Source of the DNA: Curtobacterium sp. ER1/6
GTDB lineage: Bacteria > Actinomycetota > Actinomycetes > Actinomycetales > Microbacteriaceae
NCBI RefSeq assembly: GCF_001742745.1
Contig: NZ_MJAK01000001.1
Coordinates: forward strand, 744,001-808,000
Direction of reading: 5' to 3'
Length of the DNA stretch: 64,000 nt
Shown: positions 45,812 through 53,991 of the stretch, piece by piece
Layout: each line of letters starts with the position of its first letter
Numbering within the stretch: the first letter of the stretch is position 1
The notes under the pieces: model-generated
Databases searched by the model: none
Seen by the model: only the letters and a program-made list of their open reading frames with translations
Told to the model about the DNA's origin: nothing
Program-made: the position numbers and the translations under genes

Positions 45812-46969
45812 TCAGCCCAGCAGCGCCCGCACCACCGACCGGTACACGTTGGCCGGGGAGTCCGTCCGCAGGGACGTCTCCCCGGCCGTCGGGCGTCCGA
45901 CGCGCGCGAAGCCGATGCCCTCGGCGTGCACGACGACGACGGGCTCCGGCCGCCCGGGCCGGCGGAGCGACGACACCGTCCACGGTGCCGCCCAGAAGCG
46001 CGCGAGCCGGGGGTCCTCCGCGGCGAGGGCCGCCGGCAGGTCGGTCCCGGTGCCGGCCGTCCCCGTCCTGCGGGTGAGCAGGTCGGACGGGACCGACCCC
46101 GTGCGGAACGGGAAGGTCCACGTCGGACGGATGCCGAGCCTCCCGGCCGCCACCGCGACCACCTGCTCGGCGGGGAGCCGGGCGACCGTCCCGCCCGTCT
46201 CGTCGGTGCCGTCCACGACGGTCTCCGACCAGGCCTGGAGGCGCGTGGTCCGTCCGTCGGGCAGGTGCTGGTCCAGCGTGACCGGCTCGACCGCGTCGGC
46301 CCAGGGGGCGAGGAGCTCCTGCGTCGGCTCGGGGAGCGTCCCGAGCCGACCGACCAGGCCGGTCTGCACGAGCTCGCGGCCCGCGGGCGACCGCAGGAGC
46401 GCCGGGTTCCACCGACGTCCGGCGAGGCTCCGGAGCGTCGTGAGCGCCGCGGCGCCGAGGTGCACGCCGTCGAGCTGCGGGGCCGGCGCGGCGGCGGGCA
46501 GCGCCTCGAGCTCGCGCTGTGGCCGGACCGGGGTCGGCTCCGTCGCGCGGACGGACTCGAGGACGGCGGAGACGAGGTCGTCGGTCGCCAGCATCCGTGC
46601 GAGCGGACGCTCGACCGTGAGGTCGACCCGGTGCCGTCCGGTGACGAACAGCAGGTGGGCGCCGGCGACGTCGCCGTCCTCGTCGGGTCGTACGTACTCG
46701 ACCAGGCGTGCGGGTACCCCGGCGGTCGTCCACGGGTCGCACCCGATGAGCCGGAGTCCGTCGACCGACCCGGGCAGCCGTTCGAGCAGCCCGGCGTGCT
46801 CCTCCGCGATCGTGCGGTCGGACGGCCGGGAGCGCACCGTCAGCACGACGTCGTCGCCGGTCAGCCGGAGGTCCGCGCGCGGGGCGTCCTCGCGGCGCCA
46901 GTGGTCGGGGCGGTGGAGCGTCAGGCGGGGGGTTCGGTCCTCGGTGCCGAGCGGGACGGGGACGGCCAT
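45812..46969 (-). CDS. Hypothetical protein, 385 residues
   Basis: No family was recognised. The sequence lacks a signal peptide and transmembrane helix. The N-terminal 130 residues look like an alpha/beta domain with alternating strands (W-T-T-A-G-V-P-A-R-L-V-E-Y-V, H-R-V-D-L-T-V). An Ala/Pro spacer lies near 165. The remainder has mixed strands, including T-W-T-F-P-F-R and V-V-V-V-H-A-E-G-I-G-F-A-R. A TAGCCT box 6 nt before the ATG points to a leaderless transcript. It is convergent with the protease gene, with only 30 bases between the stops. Confidence 0.8.
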   Translation of the reverse strand: MAVPVPLGTEDRTPRLTLHRPDHWRREDAPRADLRLTGDDVVLTVRSRPSDRTIAEEHAGLLERLPGSVDGLRLIGCDPWTTAGVPARLVEYVRPDEDGDVAGAHLLFVTGRHRVDLTVERPLARMLATDDLVSAVLESVRATEPTPVRPQRELEALPAAAPAPQLDGVHLGAAALTTLRSLAGRRWNPALLRSPAGRELVQTGLVGRLGTLPEPTQELLAPWADAVEPVTLDQHLPDGRTTRLQAWSETVVDGTDETGGTVARLPAEQVVAVAAGRLGIRPTWTFPFRTGSVPSDLLTRRTGTAGTGTDLPAALAAEDPRLARFWAAPWTVSSLRRPGRPEPVVVVHAEGIGFARVGRPTAGETSLRTDSPANVYRSVVRALLG

Positions 46970-47076
46970 GCTCCGAGGCTACGTCGGGGGTACTGCGCGG
47001 ACCCGGACGGCTCGCCGGGAGCGGTGGTCTGCGGGGGCGGGGCCGGGCGAGACGTCGTCCCGGTGGGGCGCGTCGT

Positions 47077-47337
47077 TCAGGGCCGGGGGCGGCGCGGTGC
47101 CGGTGGCGGCGGGACCGGCTTCGCGGCGACGACGTCGGCGAGCGGGACCTCGGCGGGGCCACGGCGGGTGTCGATCGTCACCGTCGTCGCGGAGCGGGCG
47201 GCCAGCGTGCCGAGGGCGTCGCGCGCACCGTCGCCGTGCCGGGCGCGCACCACGAGCCGGTCGCCGATCGCCGCGTCGCGCAGGACCCGGAGCGCGAGGG
47301 CACGGGCGAGGGCGTCCTGCTCGAGCGGTTCCGGCAC
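47077..47337 (-). CDS. Small SH3-like domain protein
   Basis: An 86-residue protein that resembles the N-terminal SH3-like domain found in front of actinobacterial GNAT acetyltransferases of the Rv0428c type: G-D-R-L-V-V-R-A-R, a V-T-I-D-T-R-R-G-P-A-E-V-P strand pair, and the L-A-D-V-V-A-A-K-P-V-P-P-P-P linker. Here the chain ends at the linker, so the catalytic acetyltransferase part is missing. It may be a free-standing adaptor or a remnant. GTG at 47337 is chosen because a TACGCT -10 box ends 7 nt before it. Confidence 0.7.
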   Translation of the reverse strand: MPEPLEQDALARALALRVLRDAAIGDRLVVRARHGDGARDALGTLAARSATTVTIDTRRGPAEVPLADVVAAKPVPPPPAPRRPRP

Positions 47338-47344
47338 GGGGTCG

Positions 47345-47375
47345 AGCGTAGACGCCGAGCGGGCCCGCCTAGGGT
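47345..47375. promoter_or_regulatory. Compact divergent leaderless promoter pair
   Basis: Only 44 bases separate the two start codons. Minus-strand TACGCT (47345-47350) serves the SH3-like gene and plus-strand TAGGGT (47370-47375) serves the S4 gene, each 6-7 nt from its start codon. Their -35 regions must overlap. Confidence 0.55.
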
Positions 47376-47381
47376 GGGGGC

Positions 47382-47744
47382 ATGGAGAAGGCACGCGTCG
47401 ACAGCTGGATCTGGGCGGTGCGGATCACGAAGACCCGCTCCGCCGCGACCACCGCGTGCAAGGCCGGCCACGTGCGGGTCAACGGCGAGCGGGCGAAGCC
47501 GGCGCAGCCGGTCGGCCCCGGGGACGAGGTCCGGGTGCGGCAGCACGGCTTCGACCGGATCGTCGTCGTCACCGGGATCGTCGTCAAGCGCGGGAGCGCC
47601 GCCGAGGCCGCGAAGCACTTCGAGGACCGGACGCCGCCGCGCCTGCCGAAGGAGGAGGCGGGGTTCGTGCCGATGCGCGACCCGGGTGCCGGGCGCCCGA
47701 GCAAGCGGGAGCGCCGCGACCTCGAGAAGCTCCGCGGGTACTAG
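47382..47744 (+). CDS. S4-domain RNA-binding protein (Hsp15-like)
   Basis: A 120-residue protein with an N-terminal S4 RNA-binding domain: V-D-S-W-I-W-A-V-R-I-T-K-T-R-S, A-C-K-A-G-H-V-R-V-N-G, then V-G-P-G-D-E-V-R-V. This layout matches the Hsp15/HslR group that binds stalled 50S subunits with peptidyl-tRNA in other bacteria. The C-terminal 45 residues are basic (G-R-P-S-K-R-E-R-R-D-L-E-K-L). ATG start, 6 nt after a TAGGGT box, no ribosome-binding site. It is convergent with the J-domain gene (10-base gap, no hairpin). Confidence 0.88.
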   Translation: MEKARVDSWIWAVRITKTRSAATTACKAGHVRVNGERAKPAQPVGPGDEVRVRQHGFDRIVVVTGIVVKRGSAAEAAKHFEDRTPPRLPKEEAGFVPMRDPGAGRPSKRERRDLEKLRGY

Positions 47745-47754
47745 TCGCGGTCCG

Positions 47755-48702
47755 TCAGACGAACCGGACGGTCTGCTGCAGGCGGTCGCGGACGTCGAAC
47801 ACGTCGACCGAGCCCTCGGGCGACCAGACACCGCTGAGCACCTGGCCGAGGGCGCTCCGTCGGACCACGAGCGCCGTCGGCTTCCGGGGCGACCCGACGA
47901 CCTGCACGTCCTCGTCGACCGCGGCGTCCGGCACGACGAGCAGTCGGCCGGTGAACTTGACGCGGGTCTGCTTCTGCACCGCCCGCGCGGCGCGGACGAG
48001 CTCCTTCACCGGACGTTCCCCGGGTGCCAGGGTCTCCCCCGCGATCTCCCCGTGCTCGATGCGGACCGGTGCGCCCCAGTCGATGGACTCGACGGCCCAG
48101 AGGCCGCTCGGGGTGAGGACGGCATGGTCGAGCTTCCCCTCGGCCCCGGCGTCCAGGTCGTGCCACACCGTCACGCCGATGCCCATGTCGGCGACGATCG
48201 CCGCCGTGGCCTCCTCGGCGAGGGCCTCGCCCAGGAGTCGGCGGATGTGCCGCGGTGCCGAGCGGACGAGCGCCGGGTCGTACGGGTCCTCGATCGGGTC
48301 GCCGAGGCCGACCCACTCGCGCTCGGCCTGCAGGAAGACCTCGCGGGACCGGCCGCCGGGGTGTCCGTGGGACCGGGCACGCGGGCGGGAGTCGCGACGC
48401 GCTGCCGGGGGTGCGTAGGCGTCGCGACCGGAGTCGGGCCTCCAGGCCGCGGAACCGGACGGGCCGGACGCACCCTGCGGGGTCGACGTGCGGGAGCCCG
48501 CGTCGTAGGCTCGGCGCGCTGCGGGCGTCCCGATGCGCTCCCAGGCGACCTGCACCTGGCGGAAGCGCTGGGCGTCACCGCCGAGGTCCGGGTGCGTCTC
48601 GCGGGCGGCCCGGCGGTACGCGCGGCGGAGTGCGTCGTCGTCGGCGGACGAGGGGACGCCGAGCACCTCGTACGGGGTGGCGTCGGCCGGGCTGTCGGTC
48701 AT
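47755..48702 (-). CDS. J-domain protein with NERD-like nuclease-related domain
   Basis: A 315-residue protein. The N-terminal J domain (about 8-70) has the D/HPD-type motif T-H-P-D-L-G-G, so it can stimulate a DnaK-type chaperone. An Arg/Gly/Pro-rich linker covers about 70-120. The C-terminal part (about 150-300) resembles NERD domains, with D-H-A-V-L-T-P-S-G-L-W-A-V-E-S. The usual catalytic-type D-T-K pattern reads E-S-I here, so nuclease activity is doubtful. The ATG has a TAGTGT box 9 nt upstream. No obvious operon partner. Confidence 0.82.
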   Translation of the reverse strand: MTDSPADATPYEVLGVPSSADDDALRRAYRRAARETHPDLGGDAQRFRQVQVAWERIGTPAARRAYDAGSRTSTPQGASGPSGSAAWRPDSGRDAYAPPAARRDSRPRARSHGHPGGRSREVFLQAEREWVGLGDPIEDPYDPALVRSAPRHIRRLLGEALAEEATAAIVADMGIGVTVWHDLDAGAEGKLDHAVLTPSGLWAVESIDWGAPVRIEHGEIAGETLAPGERPVKELVRAARAVQKQTRVKFTGRLLVVPDAAVDEDVQVVGSPRKPTALVVRRSALGQVLSGVWSPEGSVDVFDVRDRLQQTVRFV

Positions 48703-48808
48703 GGCCCGACGACACTACCCGAGGCACCTTCGGAGTCCGCCGCGTGCCCGCTGGGAGCTGGCGGGGGGCCCGGTGCGCACGTCTTCCCCGGCGAGACGCC
48801 GCGTCAGG

Positions 48809-48842
48809 GTCGAGACGCCGCCGGTTCCGACGGCGTCTCGAC
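48809..48842 (-). terminator. Hairpin after the phosphotransferase gene
   Basis: Arms of 16 bases (GTCGAGACGCCGCCGG against CCGACGGCGTCTCGAC, one mismatch) with a 2-base loop. The GGCGTCTCGAC half recurs once more at 48850-48862. It lies beyond the 3' end of the gene at 48912-49664. Confidence 0.65.
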
Positions 48843-48911
48843 GGGGCAGCGGCGTCTCGACAGATCGGCGGCGTCGTGACAGGTCCGGAAGGAGTGCCGG
48901 AACCGCCCGGG

Positions 48912-49664
48912 TCAGCGGGCGGTGACCGCCGCGCGGACGTCCTCGGCGTGCGCCTCGAGCCAGGCGACGTCCGCCCGGTACAGGTCGGCGTGGCCGTGCT
49001 CGAGGTCGCTGACGAACTTCGGGTTGCCGGCTGCGGCCTCGGTCTCCATCGTCGTGACGAGGGCGACGAGCGACGCGGTCATCGTCTCGACGAGCACGCC
49101 GCGCGACCGGTCGTCGAGTCCGTAGGCGCGGCAGAACTCCGCCGCCCGGTCGAGCCGTTCGTCGAGGCCCGGCGCGATGCTGCCCTCGACGAGCCCCGTC
49201 GTGAAGGGCGCGAAGCGGTAGACGGCACTCGCGACGTCCCAGACGCGCGGTCCGGGGTGCGCCGTGTCGAAGTCGATGAGCCCCACGGCGGCGATGCCGT
49301 CGTACACGCAGTTGTACGGCGCGAAGTCCCCGTGCACGATCGTCTCGACCGGCAGGCGCTCGGCCTGCGACCACACGTCGGTGTCCCCGGACCGCGGGTA
49401 GGTCGCCGCGGCGTCGTGGTACTGCCGCAGGAGTCGTGCGCTCGTGACGAGGGCCGCCTCGCTCGCGATCTCGGTGCTCCACGGGTAGTTGCCCGCGGTG
49501 CCCGGGACGAAGGTGACCGTCTCGAGGACGTCCCCGACGGCGATGGGCTCCGGCGCCGCCACGAACCCCTGCTCGTGCAGGTGGGCGAGCAGCCGGTGCA
49601 CCGTGGGCGTCCAGGGCCCCGCGGGGCGGTGGACGCGGTCGTCGGCTCTGGTGACACGCTCCAT
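48912..49664 (-). CDS. Aminoglycoside phosphotransferase-fold small-molecule kinase
   Basis: A 250-residue protein of the APH/choline kinase fold. The catalytic loop is I-V-H-G-D-F-A-P-Y-N-C-V-Y-D near residue 108 and the metal loop is I-D-F-D-T-A-H-P-G-P-R-V-W-D-V-A near 130. The substrate is not evident: this fold includes kinases of sugars, choline, homoserine and macrolides as well as resistance enzymes, and nothing here marks it as a resistance gene. The usual N-terminal lobe is short. A GGAGG lies 6 nt before the ATG, and a TACGCT -10-like box at 49706-49711. Confidence 0.85.
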   Translation of the reverse strand: MERVTRADDRVHRPAGPWTPTVHRLLAHLHEQGFVAAPEPIAVGDVLETVTFVPGTAGNYPWSTEIASEAALVTSARLLRQYHDAAATYPRSGDTDVWSQAERLPVETIVHGDFAPYNCVYDGIAAVGLIDFDTAHPGPRVWDVASAVYRFAPFTTGLVEGSIAPGLDERLDRAAEFCRAYGLDDRSRGVLVETMTASLVALVTTMETEAAAGNPKFVSDLEHGHADLYRADVAWLEAHAEDVRAAVTAR

Positions 49665-49742
49665 CGTGACCTCCTGATCAGTCCGTCTCCGTTGACGTGG
49701 GTGCCAGCGTATCCGTCCGGCTCCCGGTCCTGTCCGGGTGGC

Positions 49743-49771
49743 GTGTGAACATCACGTCACACGACCGTGTG
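49743..49771. repeat. Overlapping inverted repeats
   Basis: GTGTGA-N8-TCACAC (49743-49762) overlaps CACACG-AC-CGTGTG (49758-49771). They lie between the NUDIX-NYN stop and the kinase promoter and may be an operator or a weak terminator. Confidence 0.45.
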
Positions 49772-49818
49772 CGTCCCCGGGACGGACGACGTCGTGCGCG
49801 GTGCCGACGACGTCCTGT

Positions 49819-50757
49819 TCAGGCCCCGACGGACGCCGTCCGGTCCCGGAGCCAGCCCGGTCCGCGGACCTCGGCGCCGAGGGCCTCGACGCGCGCCCGG
49901 AGCTCGCGGTCCGCCGTCACGACGACGACCGGCGCGTCCCCGACCTCCACCGCCGCCCGGGTCGCCGCGACGACGGCGTCGTCACCCGAGCCCACCGCAC
50001 GCACGACCTCGACCGCGGCACCCGTCGCGACGCCGCCGGCCCGGACCGGGTCGGTGCCGTCGCCCGCTGCCCGTGCCGCGCCCTCGAGCACCACGGTCCA
50101 CCGGGGCCACCACCGGGCGAACGGCAGCCCCAGCCCGTCCGCGTCGGTGCCGACGGCGGCGAGCGCCGTCACGGCGGACAGCAGCCGGTCCGCGGCGCCC
50201 GCTCGGTCGCGCCACCAGCCGTCGGGCACGCTGCCGACGACGTTGGCCGCGTCGACCACCACGTGCGGCACGGTCGTGATCGATGCGCGCAGCGCCGCCC
50301 AGGACGCCCCGAAGCCCGGGTGCAGGGGCAGGTCGTCCACCTCGGCGACCGGCACCCAGGACAGCGCGAGGCTCTCCCGGTCCGCGATCACCGGTTCGAA
50401 CGGCTCGCGTGCCCGTCCGACGACGGTCGTGTAGGTCCAGAAGCCCAGGTCGAGCACCGCCGCGTGCCGCAGCGCGATGCCGTCCTCGGGCACCCCCGCC
50501 TCCTCGGCGGACTCGCGGAGCGCCGCCGTGACGGCGTCCTCGCCCTGGTGCCGCGCACCGCCGGGGATCCCCCAGGTGCCCCCGTGGTGGCTCCACTCGA
50601 CGCGGTGCTGGAGCAGCACGCGCCCGGCGCCGTCGTCGACGAGCAGCCCGGCCGCGCCGAAGCGGCCCCAGGCCTTCGTCCCGTCGGGGCCGTACGCCCA
50701 GGCGTCGCCGGGGTCGCGGGGACCGGTCGGAGGGCCGGGAGGGGTCGCAGCAGGCAC
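49819..50757 (-). CDS. NUDIX hydrolase fused to a NYN/PIN-like nuclease domain
   Basis: A 312-residue two-domain protein. The N-terminal NUDIX hydrolase carries a complete Nudix box from residue 66 (G-G-A-R-H-Q-G-E ... R-E-S-A-E-E-A-G-V), preceded by a W-G-I-P strand. NUDIX enzymes hydrolyse X-linked nucleoside diphosphates. The C-terminal part (about 164-310) looks like a NYN/YacP-type PIN fold: [11 protein letters not shown], the acidic G-S-G-D-D-A-V-V, and [14 protein letters not shown]. The acidic residues expected for metal-dependent RNA cleavage are kept. The start is GTG with AGGG 7 nt upstream, divergent from thiM. Confidence 0.82.
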   Translation of the reverse strand: MPAATPPGPPTGPRDPGDAWAYGPDGTKAWGRFGAAGLLVDDGAGRVLLQHRVEWSHHGGTWGIPGGARHQGEDAVTAALRESAEEAGVPEDGIALRHAAVLDLGFWTYTTVVGRAREPFEPVIADRESLALSWVPVAEVDDLPLHPGFGASWAALRASITTVPHVVVDAANVVGSVPDGWWRDRAGAADRLLSAVTALAAVGTDADGLGLPFARWWPRWTVVLEGAARAAGDGTDPVRAGGVATGAAVEVVRAVGSGDDAVVAATRAAVEVGDAPVVVVTADRELRARVEALGAEVRGPGWLRDRTASVGA

Positions 50758-50808
50758 CCGTCAACCCTGGCACACGGCACCCGCTCGATGTCCGGATCCG
50801 TCCCGCCC

Positions 50809-50845
50809 GACGTCCCGCGACGTGTCACGGGACGTCGTGTACGGT
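50809..50845 (+). promoter_or_regulatory. thiM promoter with perfect inverted repeat
   Basis: A TACGGT -10 box (50840-50845) places transcription start near 50852, right before the TPP riboswitch. A perfect 9-base inverted repeat (GACGTCCCG ... CGGGACGTC, 50809-50836) covers the spacer and -35 zone, as an operator would. Confidence 0.5.
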
Positions 50846-50852
50846 GACGACC

Positions 50853-50929
50853 GAGACACGGGGTGCCGCACCGAGCGGCTGAGATCACACCCGTCGAACC
50901 TGCTCGAGCTCGTACTCGCGAAGGGATCG
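50853..50929 (+). promoter_or_regulatory. TPP (THI-box) riboswitch
   Basis: All conserved THI-element segments are present in order: GGGGTGCC (50860-50867), CTGAGA (50879-50884) followed by ACACCC, GAACCTG (50896-50902), and GCGAAGGGA (50918-50926). It precedes thiamine salvage genes. The terminal GAAGGGA is also the ribosome-binding site, 7 nt before the thiM ATG, so thiamine pyrophosphate binding should block translation directly. Confidence 0.95.
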
Positions 50930-50932
50930 TCC

Positions 50933-51790
50933 ATGCACACTGCTGCGCCCGTACCCCCGTCCCCGGACTGGGCCGACCGCACCGCCGCGCTGCTCGAGGG
51001 GGTGCGTGCCCGCGGCCCCCTGGTGCAGTGCATCACGAACACCGTCGTGCAGAACGTCACGGCGAACGTCCTCCTCGCGCTCGGGGCGTCCGCCGCGATG
51101 GTCGACGTCACCACCGAGGCCGGCGCGTTCGCCCGGGTCGCCGACGCTCTGCTCGTCAACACCGGGACACCCCACCCCGAACCGCGTGCCGCGTCGCTCG
51201 AGGCCGCGCACGCAGCGCACGACGCCGGGACCCCCTGGGTGCTCGACCCCGTCGCGGTCGGCTCGCTGCCGGTGCGCACGGCCCTGGCCCGCGACCTGCT
51301 CGCGCTCCGGCCGACGGTGCTCCGCGGCAATGCATCCGAGGTCCTCGCCCTCCTCGGCGGGTCCGCCGGCGGGCGCGGGGTCGACAGCACCGCGGGTCCG
51401 GACGACGTGCGTGCGGCCGCGGTCGCGGCGACGGACGGGAGGACCGTGGGCGCCCTGGCGGTGTCCGGTCCCGTCGACCTGCTGGTCGCGCCCGGCACCG
51501 GCGTGGTCCGGGTGGCGAACGGCACCCCGCTGCTGACCCGCATCACCGGCGGCGGCTGTGCCCTCGGCGCGGTGGTCGCGGCCTTCACCGCGGTCGCCCC
51601 GGAGGAACCGGGCGCCGCCGCGGTCGCCGCGACCGCGGTCCACACGATCGCGGCCGAGCTCGCCGCCCGCGACGCCGGGGGCCCGGGCACCTTCCAGCCG
51701 CTGTTCCTCGACCGGCTCGCGACGCTGACGCCCGAGGACGTGGTCCGCGAGGCCCGGATCACGACCGAGCCGACGGCGGTGTCGGCATGA
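50933..51790 (+). CDS. thiM: Hydroxyethylthiazole kinase ThiM
   Basis: ThiM phosphorylates 5-(2-hydroxyethyl)-4-methylthiazole for thiamine salvage. The 285-residue protein has the family N-terminus [17 protein letters not shown] (near 27). D-P-V-A-V-G is near 102, R-G-N-A-S-E near 130, and the nucleotide-binding/catalytic loop I-T-G-G-G-C-A-L-G near 204. It is the first gene after the TPP riboswitch, and thiE overlaps its stop (ATGA). Confidence 0.96.
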   Translation: MHTAAPVPPSPDWADRTAALLEGVRARGPLVQCITNTVVQNVTANVLLALGASAAMVDVTTEAGAFARVADALLVNTGTPHPEPRAASLEAAHAAHDAGTPWVLDPVAVGSLPVRTALARDLLALRPTVLRGNASEVLALLGGSAGGRGVDSTAGPDDVRAAAVAATDGRTVGALAVSGPVDLLVAPGTGVVRVANGTPLLTRITGGGCALGAVVAAFTAVAPEEPGAAAVAATAVHTIAAELAARDAGGPGTFQPLFLDRLATLTPEDVVREARITTEPTAVSA

Positions 51791-52455
51791 GTGCGACGAC
51801 GGACGTCGGCGTCTACCTGGTGACCGACGGGCCGCTCGCCGACCGCCACGGGGTCGGTGTGCTCGGCGTCGTCCGCGCCGCCGTGGCCGCCGGGGTCCGG
51901 ACGGTGCAGGTCCGCGACAAGGACGCCTCCGCACGGGACCTGCTCGCGCTCGTCGCCGCGGTCGCGGACGCCGTGGGCGACCGGGCCACCGTGGTGGTCG
52001 ACGACCGCCTCGACGTCGCGCTCGCCGCACGGCACGGCGGACACCGGGTGGCCGGGGTGCACCTCGGACAGTCGGACGTCCCGGTGACGGCCGCGCGGGC
52101 GCTCCTCGGTCCGGACGCCCACGTCGGGCTGACCGCGAACACCCCGGCGCACGTCGCCGTCGTCGCCGGACTCCCCCGCGGCACGGTCGACCTGCTCGGG
52201 GTCGGGGTCGTCCACCCGACGACGACGAAGCCGGACCACCCGCCGGCACTCGGGCACGCGGGCTTCGCGGACATCGCCGCGCTGGCCCGCCGCTCCGGCG
52301 TGCCGTGCGTGGCGATCGGCGGGATCACGCTGGCGGACGTCGCACCCCTGCGCGCCGCGGGCGCCGCCGGGGTCGCCGTCGTGTCGGGCATCTGCGCGGC
52401 AGCGGACCCGTACGCGGCCGCGGCCGCACACGTCGACGCATGGACGCTCCGGTGA
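51787..52455 (+). CDS. thiE: Thiamine-phosphate synthase ThiE
   Basis: ThiE joins HMP pyrophosphate with thiazole phosphate to give thiamine phosphate. The 222-residue TIM-barrel protein shows [17 protein letters not shown] (near 37), [10 protein letters not shown] (near 72), G-V-H-L-G-Q-S-D (near 93), and the phosphate-binding A-I-G-G-I-T near 178. The usual pyrophosphate-region T-x-T-K reads T-T-T-K here. It is translationally coupled to thiM and the thiD-tenA gene. Confidence 0.95.
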   Translation: MSATTDVGVYLVTDGPLADRHGVGVLGVVRAAVAAGVRTVQVRDKDASARDLLALVAAVADAVGDRATVVVDDRLDVALAARHGGHRVAGVHLGQSDVPVTAARALLGPDAHVGLTANTPAHVAVVAGLPRGTVDLLGVGVVHPTTTKPDHPPALGHAGFADIAALARRSGVPCVAIGGITLADVAPLRAAGAAGVAVVSGICAAADPYAAAAAHVDAWTLR

Positions 52456-53960
52456 CCGGGGGCGTCCCCCGCGTGCTCAGCATCGCGGGCACCGACCCGA
52501 CCGGCGGCGCGGGGCTGCAGGCCGACCTCAAGGCGATCGCCGCGCTCGACGGGTACGGCATGGGTGTCGTGACGGCCCTCGTCGCGCAGAACACGCACGG
52601 CGTCCGCTCGGTGCACGTCCCCGATCCGACGTTCCTGCGGGAGCAGCTCGACGCGGTGTCGGACGACGTCGTCGTCGATGCGGTCAAGGTCGGGATGCTC
52701 GGGACCGCCGAGGTCGTCCGCACCGTCGCCGCGTGGCTCCGCGAGCACCGCCCGCCCGTGGTCGTCGTCGACCCGGTGATGGTCGCGACGAGCGGTGACC
52801 GGCTGCTCGACCCGTCCGCCGCAACGGCGATGGGCGACCTGTTCGCCCTGGCCGACCTGGTCACCCCGAACCGGGCCGAGCTCACCGAACTGGCCGTGCT
52901 CGCCGGAGCGTCCGGGACGATCGATCGCACGCCCACCGACCGCACGCCCACCGACCTCGCACTGCTCGTCGCCCGACGGTGGGACGTCCTGGTGCTGGCG
53001 AAGGGCGGGCACGACGACGGGCCGACCGCGGACGACGTGCTCGTCGCCCCCGACGGCACGACCCGGACCTTCACCGCGCCGCGCGTCCACACGACGAACA
53101 CGCACGGCACCGGGTGCTCCCTGTCGAGCGCGATCGCGACGCTCGCCGCGCACGCCGGCGACTGGGAGCTGGCGGTCGGCGGTGCGAAGACCTGGTTGAC
53201 CGCGGCGCTCCGCGGCGCCGACGCCCTGCACGTCGGCACGGGCAACGGGCCGGTCGACCACGGGGCGGCGGCGCGTGCCGCCCGGCCGCCGGTGGTCTGG
53301 ACGGACCGCTGGTGGGACGACGTGGCGGCGACGCTCGACGAGGTCCTGGCGTGCGACTTCCTGGTCGGCCTGCGCGACGGCACCCTCGACGAGGACGTGT
53401 TCGCCGGGTACCTCGCGCAGGACGTCCACTACCTGCGGGCCTACGAGCGGCACCTCGCCCGGCTCGCCGACGTCTCGGCCGGGCCGGCGAGCACCTCCTG
53501 GGCGGCTGCGGCGCAGGGCTGCGCGGACGAGGCCCGCGACCTGCACCACCGCCGCCTGGCGGGTTCGCACGCGGAGGACCCGGTCCACCCGACGTGCGCC
53601 GGCTACCTCGCGCACCTGCAGGAGGCGGCCGACTCGGGTTCGGCCGCCGTCCTCGCCGCCGCCGTCCTGCCGTGCTTCCGGGTGTACGCGTGGGTCGGCA
53701 CCCGCCTCGGGCACGCGCCCGAGGGACACCCCTTCGCGGACTGGCTCGGGGTGTACGGCGACCCGGGGTTCGCGGCCGCGAGCGCCGAGGCGACCGCGAT
53801 CGTCGAGGAGCTCGCCGCCGCGGCGGACCCCGACGAGCGCGGCCGGATGACGCGTGCCTTCCGCCGGTCCACCGAGTGGGAGGCCGCGTTCTTCCGGATG
53901 CCCACGGAGGCCGCGGCGGCGGAGTCGGAGGCGGCGGAGGTGGCGGCGGAGCCGGCCTGA
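52440..53960 (+). CDS. ThiD-TenA fusion: HMP(-P) kinase and aminopyrimidine/thiaminase II
   Basis: A 506-residue bifunctional protein. The N-terminal half (about 8-265) is ThiD, which phosphorylates hydroxymethylpyrimidine twice: S-I-A-G-T-D-P-T-G-G-A-G, A-L-V-A-Q-N-T-H-G-V, V-D-P-V-M-V-A-T-S-G, and N-T-H-G-T-G-C-S. The C-terminal half (about 285-495) is TenA, which recycles base-degraded thiamine: L-A-Q-D-V-H-Y-L-R-A-Y, L-P-C-F-R-V-Y with the catalytic cysteine, and S-T-E-W-E-A-A-F-F. ATG 52440 overlaps thiE by 16 bases. GTG 52452, overlapping as GTGA, is an equally good start. Confidence 0.93.
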   Translation: MDAPVTGGVPRVLSIAGTDPTGGAGLQADLKAIAALDGYGMGVVTALVAQNTHGVRSVHVPDPTFLREQLDAVSDDVVVDAVKVGMLGTAEVVRTVAAWLREHRPPVVVVDPVMVATSGDRLLDPSAATAMGDLFALADLVTPNRAELTELAVLAGASGTIDRTPTDRTPTDLALLVARRWDVLVLAKGGHDDGPTADDVLVAPDGTTRTFTAPRVHTTNTHGTGCSLSSAIATLAAHAGDWELAVGGAKTWLTAALRGADALHVGTGNGPVDHGAAARAARPPVVWTDRWWDDVAATLDEVLACDFLVGLRDGTLDEDVFAGYLAQDVHYLRAYERHLARLADVSAGPASTSWAAAAQGCADEARDLHHRRLAGSHAEDPVHPTCAGYLAHLQEAADSGSAAVLAAAVLPCFRVYAWVGTRLGHAPEGHPFADWLGVYGDPGFAAASAEATAIVEELAAAADPDERGRMTRAFRRSTEWEAAFFRMPTEAAAAESEAAEVAAEPA

Positions 53961-53991
53961 CCCGAGCACCCGCGCCGTGGACGCACCACGG

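Noticed and set aside
48912-49664. Antibiotic resistance phosphotransferase
   Set aside because: Only the general APH/choline-kinase fold is visible. No specific resistance family can be recognised and the context is housekeeping.
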